Part shown: positions 25,049 through 33,276 of the stretch, in pieces | Layout: every line of letters begins with the position of its first letter | Numbering within the stretch: the first letter of the stretch is position 1 | NCBI RefSeq assembly: GCF_008386505.1 | Contig: NZ_VUNZ01000001.1 | Location: 930,001 to 994,000 of the forward strand | DNA length: 64,000 nt | Origin: Chryseobacterium sediminis | GTDB taxonomy: Bacteria; Bacteroidota; Bacteroidia; Flavobacteriales; Weeksellaceae | Direction of reading: 5' to 3' | Notes under the pieces: generated by a model | What the model was told of the DNA's origin: nothing | What the model saw: only the letters and a program-made list of their open reading frames with translations | The model's database searches: none | Program-made: the position numbers and the translations under genes

Positions 25049-26146
25049 TTAGTGAGCTGCATGATGTTCATGCTCATGCTCCTCTACTGCCATTCCGATA
25101 AACAGAGCTGATAACATTGTAAAGATATAAGCCTGTAGGAATGCTACCAATACCTCTAGTAAATAAATTACCAATGTAAGGAACGGGAATGCAACACCTG
25201 CGATAAAATTCTTGAATACATAGATCAGTCCAATCAAACTCATTACTACGATGTGACCTGCCGTCATGTTGGCAAAAAGTCGAATCATCAAAGCGAATGG
25301 CTTAGTGATTGTTCCTAATAATTCGATAGGAAGCATGATCAGTTTCATTGGAACTGGTACTCCTGGCATCCAGAAGATGTGTTTCCAATAATCTTTATTA
25401 GCTGAGAATGTTGTAATCAGATAAGTAAGGATTGCAAGGAAGAATGTCATTGTAATATTACCTGTAACATTAATTCCGAAAGGCATCAATCCTAAAACGT
25501 TAAGGAAAAGAATAAAGAAAAATACTGTTAATAAATAACCCATAAATCTCTTATACTTATGTCCGATGTTTGGAATAGCAACTTCATCTCTTACGAAAAT
25601 GATTAATGGCTCTAAAAATCTTGCAGCACCTGTAGGAACCACTGATTTTTTATAAGACTTAGCCATACCTCCGAATAACACTAACATAAAGATTGATACT
25701 AATAAAATAATCAGTACACTTTTTGTAATTGAAAGATCTAATGGTTTCTCGTTAGTTGGGTGACCGTGATCATCAAGAGTTATAGTTCCAGCTGCATCAG
25801 TCTTGTAAATTTTCTCGTGGTGCAATACATAAAAAGAACCATCTACTTCAGTAGGCTCTCCGTGCATGAACCCTTCTTTGTTACTCATGAAAGAGTGAAA
25901 ACCGTTGTCATATATAATAACAGGAAGAGGGAAACCAATGTGGTGACCGTCTTTATCAACCATCAATGTGAAATCATGTGCATCCAACAAGTGATGATCG
26001 ATGAACTCTTTGTTTTCTTTGCTCACTTTGTCTTTCTCTGAAAGCTCTTGAGCAGGAGCTGCCCCAGCAGTAGCCTCACCGTGCTGTGCAGACACTAAGT
26101 TTAATACAAAAATACTGTAGAATAAAACTGCGAATTTCTTAAACAT
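25049..26146 (-). CDS. atpB: ATP synthase F0 subunit a, with long exported N-terminal extension
   Basis: A 365-residue protein. A signal peptide (MFKKFAVLFYSIFVLNLVSA) is followed by about 110 residues of His- and Asp-rich extension before the core. The core shows the conserved Arg in LLGTITKPFALMIRLFANMTAGH, then five or six membrane helices, and ends in a His-rich tail (EEHEHEHHAAH). Such an extended subunit a is known in Bacteroidota. The start is set at MFKKFAV because a promoter box at 26168-26175 overlaps the longer alternative ATG. It is the first gene of the operon. Confidence 0.95.
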   Translation of the reverse strand: MFKKFAVLFYSIFVLNLVSAQHGEATAGAAPAQELSEKDKVSKENKEFIDHHLLDAHDFTLMVDKDGHHIGFPLPVIIYDNGFHSFMSNKEGFMHGEPTEVDGSFYVLHHEKIYKTDAAGTITLDDHGHPTNEKPLDLSITKSVLIILLVSIFMLVLFGGMAKSYKKSVVPTGAARFLEPLIIFVRDEVAIPNIGHKYKRFMGYLLTVFFFILFLNVLGLMPFGINVTGNITMTFFLAILTYLITTFSANKDYWKHIFWMPGVPVPMKLIMLPIELLGTITKPFALMIRLFANMTAGHIVVMSLIGLIYVFKNFIAGVAFPFLTLVIYLLEVLVAFLQAYIFTMLSALFIGMAVEEHEHEHHAAH

Positions 26147-26167
26147 TGATAGGTTTTTTTCGTTGTG

Positions 26168-26196
26168 CAAAAATATGATATTTTTTCTAGTTTCAA
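26168..26196 (-). promoter_or_regulatory. Promoter of the ATP synthase operon
   Basis: TATTTTTG at 26168-26175 and TTG at 26194-26196 on the minus strand, with an 18-base spacer. It is a good consensus match, 21 bases upstream of the atpB ATG. Confidence 0.6.
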
Positions 26197-26205
26197 TAAA
26201 TTATT

Positions 26206-26577
26206 TTACTGTTTTTTATCATGATTAATCAGCTTGATTGCATAGTATGTAAGCAGTGCTGTCAGGACAAAATAAGGGATGATAAAATGGAATTTATAGC
26301 CTGGAATCACTTCAAAGTTCAGTTTTTTTCTGATTAAGTACATCAAACCGAATTTTAAAAGAATCAAACCAATAACAGACAATCCTAAAAATTCCGGTGC
26401 TACTCTATTGATTAAGATAATAAGAGTGATCATCATCATAAACATAACACTTAGAAAAAGGTAAAATTTAATGATCACAATTTCATCCAGGTGAAAAACA
26501 AATTTCCAAAGAGAAAAATGTACCAGGAACGTCAGAAAGAATAAAATGACAACAAGAATATTGGGATTGATTTTCAT
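26206..26577 (-). CDS. Four-helix membrane protein preceding atpB (DUF6168-like, possible AtpI role)
   Basis: A 123-residue protein with four hydrophobic segments (about residues 6-23, 33-55, 60-80 and 96-115) and a Lys-rich C-terminus. It lies just before atpB, the position where other bacteria keep atpI, and flavobacteria often have a small membrane gene of this kind there. A role as an assembly factor is inferred from place and topology; no sequence motif proves it. Start at MKINPN, with a TATTTTTG box 20 bases upstream; an upstream ATG at 26644 would lie before this box. Confidence 0.65.
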   Translation of the reverse strand: MKINPNILVVILFFLTFLVHFSLWKFVFHLDEIVIIKFYLFLSVMFMMMITLIILINRVAPEFLGLSVIGLILLKFGLMYLIRKKLNFEVIPGYKFHFIIPYFVLTALLTYYAIKLINHDKKQ

Positions 26578-26596
26578 TCTAAATTTTAATTGACCG

Positions 26597-26604
26597 CAAA
26601 AATA
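26597..26604 (-). promoter_or_regulatory. -7 promoter box of the 26206 gene
   Basis: TATTTTTG on the minus strand, 20 bases from the chosen ATG. It also decides the start. Confidence 0.5.
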
Positions 26605-26703
26605 GACTTTTTCTATCGTATTATGATAAGATTTGATATATATCATTTTTTCTTATCTATATAATATTACGTTCCGGACACTTTAGATATGCTAAAAATT
26701 CCT

Positions 26704-26711
26704 TATTTTTG
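26704..26711 (+). promoter_or_regulatory. -7 promoter box of ffh
   Basis: TATTTTTG matches TAnnTTTG, 23 bases upstream of the ffh ATG. Confidence 0.5.
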
Positions 26712-26734
26712 CAAACCTATAATTTACAATAAAT

Positions 26735-28096
26735 ATGTTTAATAGTTTACAGGATAAATTAGACAAGGCATTACATAATATTTCCGGTAGAGGAAAAATT
26801 ACCGAAATCAATGTAGCGGAAACCGTAAAAGAGATCCGTAGAGCATTGGTAGACGCCGACGTTAACTATAAAGTTGCAAAAGATCTTACTAAAAGAGTTC
26901 AGGATAAAGCATTAGGAGAGAACGTTCTTACTTCCCTTACACCGGGGCAGCTGATGACGAAAATTGTTCATGATGAATTAGTTGACCTTATGGGAGGTTC
27001 TCAGGAGGGAATCAATCTTTCAGGAAAGCCATCTGTAATTCTTATTGCAGGTCTTCAGGGTTCTGGTAAGACTACATTCTCAGGAAAGCTTGCTAATTAT
27101 TTACAAACAAAAAGAAATAAAAAACCTTTATTGGTAGCATGTGACGTTTACCGTCCTGCTGCAATTGATCAGCTAAAAGTTTTAGGTGGACAAATCGGGG
27201 TTCCTGTTTTCACAGAAGAAGGTTCTACAAACCCTTCTACGATTGCTGAGAACGCAATTAATTTTGCAAAATCAAATGGTCATGACGTTGTGATCGTGGA
27301 TACGGCAGGTCGTTTGGCAATTGATGAGCAGATGATGAACGAGATTAAGTCGGTTCATTACTTCATTAAACCTAATGAAACACTATTCGTTGTTGACTCA
27401 ATGACAGGTCAGGATGCTGTGAATACGGCAAAAGCATTTAACGATGCTTTGAATTTTGACGGGGTTGTTTTAACTAAATTAGATGGTGATACTCGTGGTG
27501 GTGCTGCTTTAACGATTCGTTCTGTGGTTGAAAAACCAATCAAATTTATTTCTACAGGAGAAAAAATGGAAGCTTTAGATCTTTTCTACCCGGAAAGGAT
27601 GGCAGACAGAATCCTGGGAATGGGAGACGTTGTTTCCCTGGTAGAAAGGGCTCAGGAGCAATTTGACGAAGAAGAAGCTAAAAAACTTCACAAAAAAATC
27701 GCCAAAAACGAATTTGGTTTTGATGATTTCCTAAAACAGATCAACCAGATCAAGAAGATGGGTAACATGAAGGACTTAATGGGAATGATTCCTGGTGTTG
27801 GAAAAGCGATCAAAGATGTAGAAATCAGTGATGATGCATTCAAACACATTGAAGCGATTATCTACTCTATGACTCCTGAAGAAAGAAGAAGACCTTCTAT
27901 TATCAATACTCAGAGAAAAGGAAGAATTGCTAAAGGTGCCGGAAGAAAAATCGAGGATGTAAATCAATTGATGAAACAGTTCGAGCAAATGGGTAAAATG
28001 ATGAAGATGATGCAGGGACCACAAGGAAAGCAGATGATGCAGATGATGAGCAAAATGCCAAATATGCCTGGAATGGGCGGAATGTTTGGAAAATAA
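26735..28096 (+). CDS. ffh: Signal recognition particle protein Ffh
   Basis: A 453-residue protein. The N domain has LDKALHNISGRGKITE near the start; the GTPase has GLQGSGKTTFSGKLA at about residue 106, DTAGR at about 189 and TKLDGDTRGG at about 248. The M domain ends in a Met-rich tail (QMMQMMSKMPNMPGMGGMFGK). It binds signal peptides and the 4.5S RNA and docks at FtsY to deliver membrane proteins. The 4.5S RNA gene was not found in the window. Confidence 0.98.
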   Translation: MFNSLQDKLDKALHNISGRGKITEINVAETVKEIRRALVDADVNYKVAKDLTKRVQDKALGENVLTSLTPGQLMTKIVHDELVDLMGGSQEGINLSGKPSVILIAGLQGSGKTTFSGKLANYLQTKRNKKPLLVACDVYRPAAIDQLKVLGGQIGVPVFTEEGSTNPSTIAENAINFAKSNGHDVVIVDTAGRLAIDEQMMNEIKSVHYFIKPNETLFVVDSMTGQDAVNTAKAFNDALNFDGVVLTKLDGDTRGGAALTIRSVVEKPIKFISTGEKMEALDLFYPERMADRILGMGDVVSLVERAQEQFDEEEAKKLHKKIAKNEFGFDDFLKQINQIKKMGNMKDLMGMIPGVGKAIKDVEISDDAFKHIEAIIYSMTPEERRRPSIINTQRKGRIAKGAGRKIEDVNQLMKQFEQMGKMMKMMQGPQGKQMMQMMSKMPNMPGMGGMFGK

Positions 28097-28115
28097 GAAA
28101 AACAAAATCATTCAT

Positions 28116-28145
28116 AAAAAACTCTCAGAATTTCTGAGAGTTTTT
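28116..28145. terminator. Bidirectional terminator between ffh and the 28165 gene
   Basis: AAAAACTCTCAGAA pairs with TTCTGAGAGTTTTT, with A/T tracts on both sides. It lies between the convergent stops of the two genes. Confidence 0.75.
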
Positions 28146-28164
28146 ATTTTATCTGATAGCAGGT

Positions 28165-28830
28165 TTATTTAAACTTATACCCTAGCCCAAGCTGGAAGAA
28201 ACTCATTTTTAAGGTCTCTCCATCTACAGGGTTTTTGATCATATTGGTAAGACCAAAGCTATAGCGTGCATCTACAAATAATCCTTTATGAATGCTGTAA
28301 TCCGCTCCTAAGAAAATACCAAAGTCTGTAGATTTCAACGTGTCATCCAGATAATTTTCTACATAACGCTCTCCTTCTCTCATCGCTGAAGGATTCAGCA
28401 TACCTGCATTCGGACCGCTTGCTTCAAATTTCACTTTATTATTCGTCTTAAAACTTACATAAGGACCTGCATAAATTCCTAATTCCGGTGTTGCATAATA
28501 TCTTGCAGATACAGGGATTACAATTCTGTTAAGGTTCATCTTTTGAGTTATAGTAACTCCAACGGGCGTTGCAACAGCGGCTTTTCCTCCAAGGTTGGCA
28601 TATTCTACTTCTCCCTGAATAGCAAATTTATTATTGAATTTATGCTCAACCAAACCTCCTACATAAAACCCTGATTTGGATTTCATTCCTCCTTCAAATC
28701 CGCCAAATTGAAAACCATCCTCGCTGGAATTCAATTTTGATAAAGCATAACCCGCTTTTACCCCGAATGTAGTTTGCGCATTTAAACCTGCAAATAAAGC
28801 GATTGCAGACGCTAATAAGATTTTTTTCAT
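28165..28830 (-). CDS. Outer-membrane beta-barrel protein (PorT/porin-like family)
   Basis: A 221-residue protein. The signal peptide is MKKILLASAIALFAGLNAQ, then FGVKAGYALSKL, GLVEHKFNNKFAIQGEVEYA, VIPVSARYYATPELGIYAGPYVSF, ADYSIHKGLFVDARYSFGL, and the ending FFQLGLGYKFK with the terminal aromatic residue usual for barrels. About eight to ten strands are likely. It is a paralogue of the 31403 gene. It should lie in the outer membrane; transport or adhesion function is unknown. Confidence 0.8.
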   Translation of the reverse strand: MKKILLASAIALFAGLNAQTTFGVKAGYALSKLNSSEDGFQFGGFEGGMKSKSGFYVGGLVEHKFNNKFAIQGEVEYANLGGKAAVATPVGVTITQKMNLNRIVIPVSARYYATPELGIYAGPYVSFKTNNKVKFEASGPNAGMLNPSAMREGERYVENYLDDTLKSTDFGIFLGADYSIHKGLFVDARYSFGLTNMIKNPVDGETLKMSFFQLGLGYKFK

Positions 28831-28858
28831 GATTATTTTAAATAGTTTTTATTAAAGA

Positions 28859-28884
28859 AGTCCTAAGATAGCAATCTCAGGACT
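28859..28884 (-). terminator. Terminator of the 28904 gene
   Basis: AGTCCT and AGGACT with AGAT/ATCT inside form a hairpin; the T-tract on the minus strand is short and broken. The call is moderate. Confidence 0.5.
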
Positions 28885-28903
28885 AATTCATCTATTTTAT
28901 TTA

Positions 28904-29566
28904 TTATTTTGAAAATACATATTTAACTCCAAAAGTCACGGAGGTTAAACTGATCCCAAATTTGTAGTCATCAGCTTTGTTTGCTCCGTCAATATCCCTT
29001 TTGTAAGTATTGTACCCAAACTCCCCTATTGTTGCTTCAATTGACCAGTTCTTCGTTATGAAATAATCCAGACCCGGCTTAATATTCACTCCGATATTGG
29101 TATAGTTATTTTTTTGCATAAACGGAGCGGAAAGTATAGGATCTCCGCCATTACCTCCACTGTTAAAATCCACTTTTTCCTGGCCAAATTCCAATGGAAC
29201 CTGTAATTGGCCGAAGATGTATAATTTATCGGATAAAGTCCAGTATTTTCTTACAAATGGAGCTACTACAAATGCGTTATCTGTATTTTTGATTTCAACT
29301 GCATTATTGAATTCGCTTGCATTTACTTTGTATTTGGTAACAGCGCTTTTGTATCCTACTCCTAGTCCTACCGCCAGGTTTGTACTAACGAAATAACCTG
29401 CTGTAGGAAGAATCCTGATTACATTGTCCTTTCTGTTCCCACCAAATTCATTGGTTTCTTTGTGATAAAAACCTACCTGTCCTGAAAGATAAGAAGTTCC
29501 TTTAGCGATCTGTGCGTTTGATAAACCGAAAAGCGCAACAGCGCCCATCAATATGATTTTTTTCAT
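28904..29566 (-). CDS. Outer-membrane beta-barrel protein, paralogue pair member 1
   Basis: A 220-residue protein. The signal peptide MKKIILMGAVALFGLSNAQ is followed by IAKGTSYLSGQVGFYH, TAGYFVSTNLAVGLGVGYKS, APFVRKYWTLSDKLYIFGQL, GLDYFITKNWSIEATIGEFG and SLTSVTFGVKYVFSK. The pattern is alternating hydrophobic strands with a terminal barrel signature. It is a near neighbour and close paralogue of the 29642 gene, with a terminator between them. Function unknown. Confidence 0.8.
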   Translation of the reverse strand: MKKIILMGAVALFGLSNAQIAKGTSYLSGQVGFYHKETNEFGGNRKDNVIRILPTAGYFVSTNLAVGLGVGYKSAVTKYKVNASEFNNAVEIKNTDNAFVVAPFVRKYWTLSDKLYIFGQLQVPLEFGQEKVDFNSGGNGGDPILSAPFMQKNNYTNIGVNIKPGLDYFITKNWSIEATIGEFGYNTYKRDIDGANKADDYKFGISLTSVTFGVKYVFSK

Positions 29567-29591
29567 GATTATTATATTAGTTTTTTATAGA

Positions 29592-29621
29592 AAAAAAGCC
29601 CTAAGAGTTTCTCAGGGCTTT
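29592..29621 (-). terminator. Terminator of the 29642 gene
   Basis: AAAGCCCT and AGGGCTTT with AGAG/CTCA inside, followed by TTTTTTT on the minus strand. Confidence 0.7.
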
Positions 29622-29641
29622 CTTGCTATATGCTTTGTTTA

Positions 29642-30298
29642 TTACTTTGCAAATACATATTTAACTCCGAAAGTTACAGAAGATAAATTCAATCCGAAGT
29701 TATAGTTGTTTGTAGCATCACCATCTTTTGGCTTGTAGTTGCTATAACCGAACTCACCGATAGTAGCTTCGATAGACCAGTTTTTGTTTAAGAAATAATC
29801 TAAACCTGGCTTCACAGTAACACCAATTTTAGTGTATTTAGCTTCAGTAGAAGTAGAGTTTGTAACAACTGTATTTCCAGAAGTAGCTACAGAGTTAGTT
29901 TCAGTTTCAGTTTTTCCAAACTGCATTGGCACTGCCAATTGTCCGAAGAAATATAACTTGTCAGATAAAGTCCAATATTTTCTTACGAATGGAGCTACAA
30001 CGAAAGCAGGAGTTTTAACGATGCTCTCGTTTACAACTGTAGTGTTTCCTAAAGTTGCAGTAGTAGTTGTTGTATTTTTTTCAGTTTGGTAACCAATTCC
30101 TAATCCAACAGCTAAGTTAGTGTTTACGAAATATCCAACTGTAGGTAATACGTTGAAGTTTTCTTTTTTAAGGTTACCGTTGTTAGATTCCTCTTGAGAA
30201 TAACCAACAGATCCTGATAAATATGTAGTTCCTTTAGCAATTTGAGCATTTGATAAACCAAAAAGTGCAACAGCACCCGCTAATAATATTTTTTTCAT
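29642..30298 (-). CDS. Outer-membrane beta-barrel protein, paralogue pair member 2
   Basis: A 218-residue protein collinear with the 28904 product: MKKILLAGAVALFGLSNAQ signal peptide, IAKGTTYLSGSVGYSQ, TVGYFVNTNLAVGLGIGYQ, APFVRKYWTLSDKLYFFGQL, GLDYFLNKNWSIEATIGEFG and NLSSVTFGVKYVFAK. Two loops are Thr/Ser/Asn-rich and differ from the paralogue; these are the likely surface loops. The TAAATTTG promoter box lies 29 bases upstream of the ATG. Function unknown. Confidence 0.8.
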   Translation of the reverse strand: MKKILLAGAVALFGLSNAQIAKGTTYLSGSVGYSQEESNNGNLKKENFNVLPTVGYFVNTNLAVGLGIGYQTEKNTTTTTATLGNTTVVNESIVKTPAFVVAPFVRKYWTLSDKLYFFGQLAVPMQFGKTETETNSVATSGNTVVTNSTSTEAKYTKIGVTVKPGLDYFLNKNWSIEATIGEFGYSNYKPKDGDATNNYNFGLNLSSVTFGVKYVFAK

Positions 30299-30326
30299 TT
30301 TAAAAAATTTTAATACTTTCTGAGGG

Positions 30327-30334
30327 CAAATTTA
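30327..30334 (-). promoter_or_regulatory. -7 promoter box of the 29642 gene
   Basis: TAAATTTG on the minus strand matches TAnnTTTG; 29 bases from the ATG. Confidence 0.45.
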
Positions 30335-30713
30335 CAGTGGCCTCCACTAATATTAAAATTTGTTAATGTGATTAATATCATTGTTAAAATTTAGCGTTTT
30401 GTAAAAATAAATCCTAGTTAAGAGAGGTTATTGAGTTTTTCACAATATTATGAATAAAAAAACTTCATTTTTTCAACAAGAGTCAAATATATTTACTTTT
30501 TCAAATTTTACACTTTTTTCCAAAACCCCATGAATTCTACAAAAATGCTAAAATTAATTAACCTAAACTATTAATATTTAAGTTATTAACTCTTAAAATT
30601 TAAACAAATGTTTATTAACCAGACTTAATTTTGGGCTTTCTAATCGCTGTAAATCCATTTTACCAAAAAATTCAGTCTGATTATCTGTACAGCCCGTTTA
30701 TATGATATAAAAA

Positions 30714-30736
30714 AACTCCGGCCTTCGGCCGGAGTT
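30714..30736 (-). terminator. Terminator of the 30757 gene
   Basis: AACTCCGGCC pairs with GGCCGGAGTT around TTC, with a TTTTTTT tract on the minus strand. This is the most GC-rich stem in the window. Confidence 0.8.
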
Positions 30737-30756
30737 CCTATATGCAATTGCTTTTC

Positions 30757-31257
30757 TTATTTCAAAAAGAAATTATAACCAATGTTAACAGCTCCTACAT
30801 TCCAGCTATAGCTTCCCCATCCTGGTAAGTCACGCTTGTTACTGATTGACTGGTATCCGATGTACAATTCTCCTTTAGACATCTGATATCCAAATTTAGG
30901 CTGTGCATAGAAACCACCGTCTACTCCATCTTTTGTAGAGATACCATATCCAAGGTCCAATCCTACAAAGATAGGTGCTCCAGAGAATCTGTATTTTCCA
31001 GAAACTGCTACAGGAACAAATCCGAAATCATCAAAGTGATCTTTTCCGAAGAAATGAGAATATCCTGTTGTTACCCCAAGGTCAAGACCTTTAGCAATAT
31101 TCCACATATAAGCGGCATCCACTCCTAATGTAAATGAAGATACATCACTTGCATCAGACACAGGAACCCCAATATGTCCACCAATTTTAAAACCTTCCTG
31201 CGCTTGAGCAGCACCTCCTAAAAGTGCAAAAGCACCTAGTAATAATAGTTTTTTCAT
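30757..31257 (-). CDS. Small outer-membrane beta-barrel protein
   Basis: A 166-residue protein. The signal peptide MKKLLLLGAFALLGGAAQAQ is followed by FKIGGHIGVPVSDASDVSSF, TLGVDAAYMWN, LGVTTGYSHFF, FVGLDLGYGIS, YAQPKFGYQMSKGELYIGYQ and VGAVNIGYNFFLK, with strand-like repeats of aromatic and Gly residues. The ending FFLK is a barrel terminus. Length suggests an eight-stranded barrel. It has its own promoter box (31284-31291) and terminator. Its role is unknown. Confidence 0.78.
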   Translation of the reverse strand: MKKLLLLGAFALLGGAAQAQEGFKIGGHIGVPVSDASDVSSFTLGVDAAYMWNIAKGLDLGVTTGYSHFFGKDHFDDFGFVPVAVSGKYRFSGAPIFVGLDLGYGISTKDGVDGGFYAQPKFGYQMSKGELYIGYQSISNKRDLPGWGSYSWNVGAVNIGYNFFLK

Positions 31258-31283
31258 TTTTTTAGTAGCTTTAAATTACCCTG

Positions 31284-31291
31284 CAAAAGTA
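31284..31291 (-). promoter_or_regulatory. -7 promoter box of the 30757 gene
   Basis: TACTTTTG on the minus strand, 27 bases from the ATG. Confidence 0.45.
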
Positions 31292-31344
31292 CTAATTATT
31301 TTCATCATAGGGATAATACCGGTTTCTGATATCTTTATAACGAT

Positions 31345-31376
31345 AAAAAGCAGAACAAAAAATTGTCCTGCTTTTT
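31345..31376 (-). terminator. Terminator of the 31403 gene
   Basis: AAAAAGCAG and CTGCTTTTT with ACAA/TTGT inside and an A-rich loop, followed by TTATCG on the minus strand. Confidence 0.6.
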
Positions 31377-31402
31377 ATTATTTCTAAATAAGATTTCCAG
31401 AA

Positions 31403-32065
31403 TTAGTTTCCTCCGAATTTGAAACCTACACCTACCTGAGCAAAGCTGTTTTTCACAGTACCTCCACTGTTATCATTAGATAGGTTGGATACTCCTAAGC
31501 TGTATCTTGCATCAAAGAAAAGCCCATTTTCCAACATATATTCAACACCTAAGAAAGGAGCAAGGTTTAATGATTTGATATCTTTTTTAATATCTACATC
31601 ACCAGAATCTCCTTCCATTTCTACATCAAGGAAATCTGACCCGATTACTGTCTTTTGTTTAGCAGTAAGGATAATTCCTACGTTAAGACCCGCCGCTACA
31701 GAAAAACCTTCTGTAATGAAATATTTTGCAGAAACCGGAACCAAAAGAGTTCCAAAAGTTACTTTAGTTGATTCACCAAAATATATTCCTCCAGCGTTTA
31801 CTCCATCAATTTTTTCTTTAGCTCCCAGTGGTGAGTATAAAACCTCTCCCTGAACAGCAAAGTTATCATTGAATTTGTACTCAGCCATCCCACCAATATA
31901 GAAAGTATATTTAGGAGACATTTTTCTTCCGTCAAGATCATCTTGCTTATCATCCAGTTTAATGGTTGACATTGCGAAACCAGCTTTTGGACCAAATCGA
32001 AATTCTTGTGCGTTTGCAGAAATTCCCATAACAGCGACCGCTGCAATAAGTAAAAGTTTTTTCAT
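31403..32065 (-). CDS. Outer-membrane beta-barrel protein (PorT/porin-like), paralogue of the 28165 gene
   Basis: A 220-residue protein. The signal peptide is MKKLLLIAAVAVMGISANAQ, then FRFGPKAGFAMSTIKLD, GGMAEYKFNDNFAVQGEVLY, LLVPVSAKYFITEGFSVAAG, LGVEYMLENGLFFDARYSLG and FAQVGVGFKFGGN. It shares the K/AQGEVxY, VPVSAxYxxTxG and FxDARYSxG motifs with the 28165 product. It has a full promoter (TTG at 32122-32124, TAGTTTTG at 32095-32102) and its own terminator. Function unknown. Confidence 0.8.
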   Translation of the reverse strand: MKKLLLIAAVAVMGISANAQEFRFGPKAGFAMSTIKLDDKQDDLDGRKMSPKYTFYIGGMAEYKFNDNFAVQGEVLYSPLGAKEKIDGVNAGGIYFGESTKVTFGTLLVPVSAKYFITEGFSVAAGLNVGIILTAKQKTVIGSDFLDVEMEGDSGDVDIKKDIKSLNLAPFLGVEYMLENGLFFDARYSLGVSNLSNDNSGGTVKNSFAQVGVGFKFGGN

Positions 32066-32094
32066 GTTTAGTTAGTTTTTACATTTAAGGTCTG

Positions 32095-32124
32095 CAAAAC
32101 TAATTATTTTTTTCAAATTAACAA
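32095..32124 (-). promoter_or_regulatory. Promoter of the 31403 gene
   Basis: TAGTTTTG at 32095-32102 and TTG at 32122-32124 on the minus strand, 19 bases apart. Confidence 0.55.
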
Positions 32125-32183
32125 ATTTTAACTAACCAATTTAAGGTTAATAAAAGGTTAACGGAAACTTTTACTTGTTTTTA

Positions 32184-33143
32184 CTAGTCGTTTCTTAGTC
32201 TTTTCTCTTCATCATTATAAGCAAGAATAATCTTTCTCACCACTGGATGTCTTACTACATCCTCTTCTGTAAGATGTACAAACCCGATCTCTTTTACTCC
32301 GCTTAAAATCCTCATAGCTTCTTTCAGCCCAGATTGTTGTTTTGGTGGTAAATCGACCTGGGTAGGATCTCCTGTAATAATAAATTTAGCATTCATCCCC
32401 ATTCTGGTTAAAAACATTTTCATCTGCGCATGAGTTGTGTTTTGTGCTTCATCAAGAATTACAAAAGCATCATCAAGGGTACGTCCTCTCATGAAAGCCA
32501 ACGGTGCTACTTCGATCACTTTTTTCTCCATGAAACCCTCCAGTTTCTCATGCGGAATCATATCACGAAGTGCGTCGTATAAAGGTTGTAAATACGGATC
32601 CAGTTTTTCTTTAAGGTCACCGGGAAGGAATCCCAGACTTTCTCCTGCTTCTACAGCCGGTCTTGTCAGGATAATTCTTTTCACCTCCTTATCTCTTAAA
32701 GCTCTTGCTGCCAATGCTACACTGGTATACGTTTTTCCGGTTCCGGCAGGACCAATAGCGAAGACCATATCTTTTTTCTCCGTTTCCTTTACCAGCTTTT
32801 TAAGATTGGTTGTCTTAGCTTTAATAACTTTTCCATTAACTCCTTTTACAATAATATCCTGATCAAAAACCAATTGCTTCTCGTTTTCGTCTTTGATATT
32901 CAATATATTTTCAACGTCTTTCAGGCCTATTGAGTTATTTTTGGAGATGAAACTGACAATATCATCCAGTTTTTGTTTCAGTATGTCTAAAGCTTCCTGA
33001 TTTCCCATGGCAAATACGAAATGATCTCTTCCTGTAATTTTAATGGTTGGAAAGCTTGATTTTATTAAGTTGAAATATTGGTTATTAACTCCATAGAAGA
33101 TTTTCGCATCGATATCTTCCAAATCATATGTCAATTCAAACAT
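32184..33143 (-). CDS. PhoH family ATPase
   Basis: A 319-residue protein. It has an N-terminal KH-like part (about 1-110), Walker A GPAGTGKTYTSVALAARAL at about 132-150, the LTRPAVEAGESLGFLPGD motif at about 160-178, and Walker B VILDEAQNTTHAQMK at about 228-242. This matches the YbeZ branch of PhoH proteins, tied to RNA metabolism and 16S rRNA maturation with YbeY; that link is family knowledge. No ybeY gene is adjacent. The TAAATTTG box at 33186-33193 is a likely promoter. Confidence 0.93.
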   Translation of the reverse strand: MFELTYDLEDIDAKIFYGVNNQYFNLIKSSFPTIKITGRDHFVFAMGNQEALDILKQKLDDIVSFISKNNSIGLKDVENILNIKDENEKQLVFDQDIIVKGVNGKVIKAKTTNLKKLVKETEKKDMVFAIGPAGTGKTYTSVALAARALRDKEVKRIILTRPAVEAGESLGFLPGDLKEKLDPYLQPLYDALRDMIPHEKLEGFMEKKVIEVAPLAFMRGRTLDDAFVILDEAQNTTHAQMKMFLTRMGMNAKFIITGDPTQVDLPPKQQSGLKEAMRILSGVKEIGFVHLTEEDVVRHPVVRKIILAYNDEEKRLRND

Positions 33144-33185
33144 GCAGTATTTTTATTTTTAGATTTTAAAATTAAAGCTTTTTTT

Positions 33186-33193
33186 CAAATTTA
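33186..33193 (-). promoter_or_regulatory. -7 promoter box of phoH
   Basis: TAAATTTG on the minus strand, 43 bases from the phoH ATG. Confidence 0.4.
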
Positions 33194-33240
33194 TATCAAA
33201 TTCTTTTCAACAATCTTTCGGGCTTTCTTTTTATTTTAAA

Positions 33241-33248
33241 TAACTTTG
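33241..33248 (+). promoter_or_regulatory. -7 promoter box of the 33277 gene
   Basis: TAACTTTG on the plus strand, 28 bases upstream of the ATG at 33277. Confidence 0.45.
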
Positions 33249-33276
33249 CAATACTACACTATTCTATAAATTGCTC

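Larger units (their letters stand above)
30299..30756. other. 458-bp non-coding region in the outer-membrane gene array
   Basis: The stretch is very AT-rich and has no supported gene. It contains the TAAATTTG box of the 29642 gene (30327-30334) and the terminator of the 30757 gene (30714-30736). A TAATTTTG box on the plus strand near 30630 has no gene downstream. Nothing else was seen. Confidence 0.6.

Noticed and set aside
21140..26577. Missing atpD and atpC as a broken or unusual ATP synthase locus.
   Set aside because: In Bacteroidota these genes are commonly kept at a separate locus, so their absence here is ordinary.
26735..28096. 4.5S RNA expected close to ffh.
   Set aside because: I looked for a GGAG-containing hairpin near the gene and saw none; the RNA gene is probably elsewhere.
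30299..30756. A hidden gene or RNA in the 458-bp gap.
   Set aside because: No frame of convincing length or composition and no stable stem other than the terminator; one plus-strand promoter-like word has nothing downstream.
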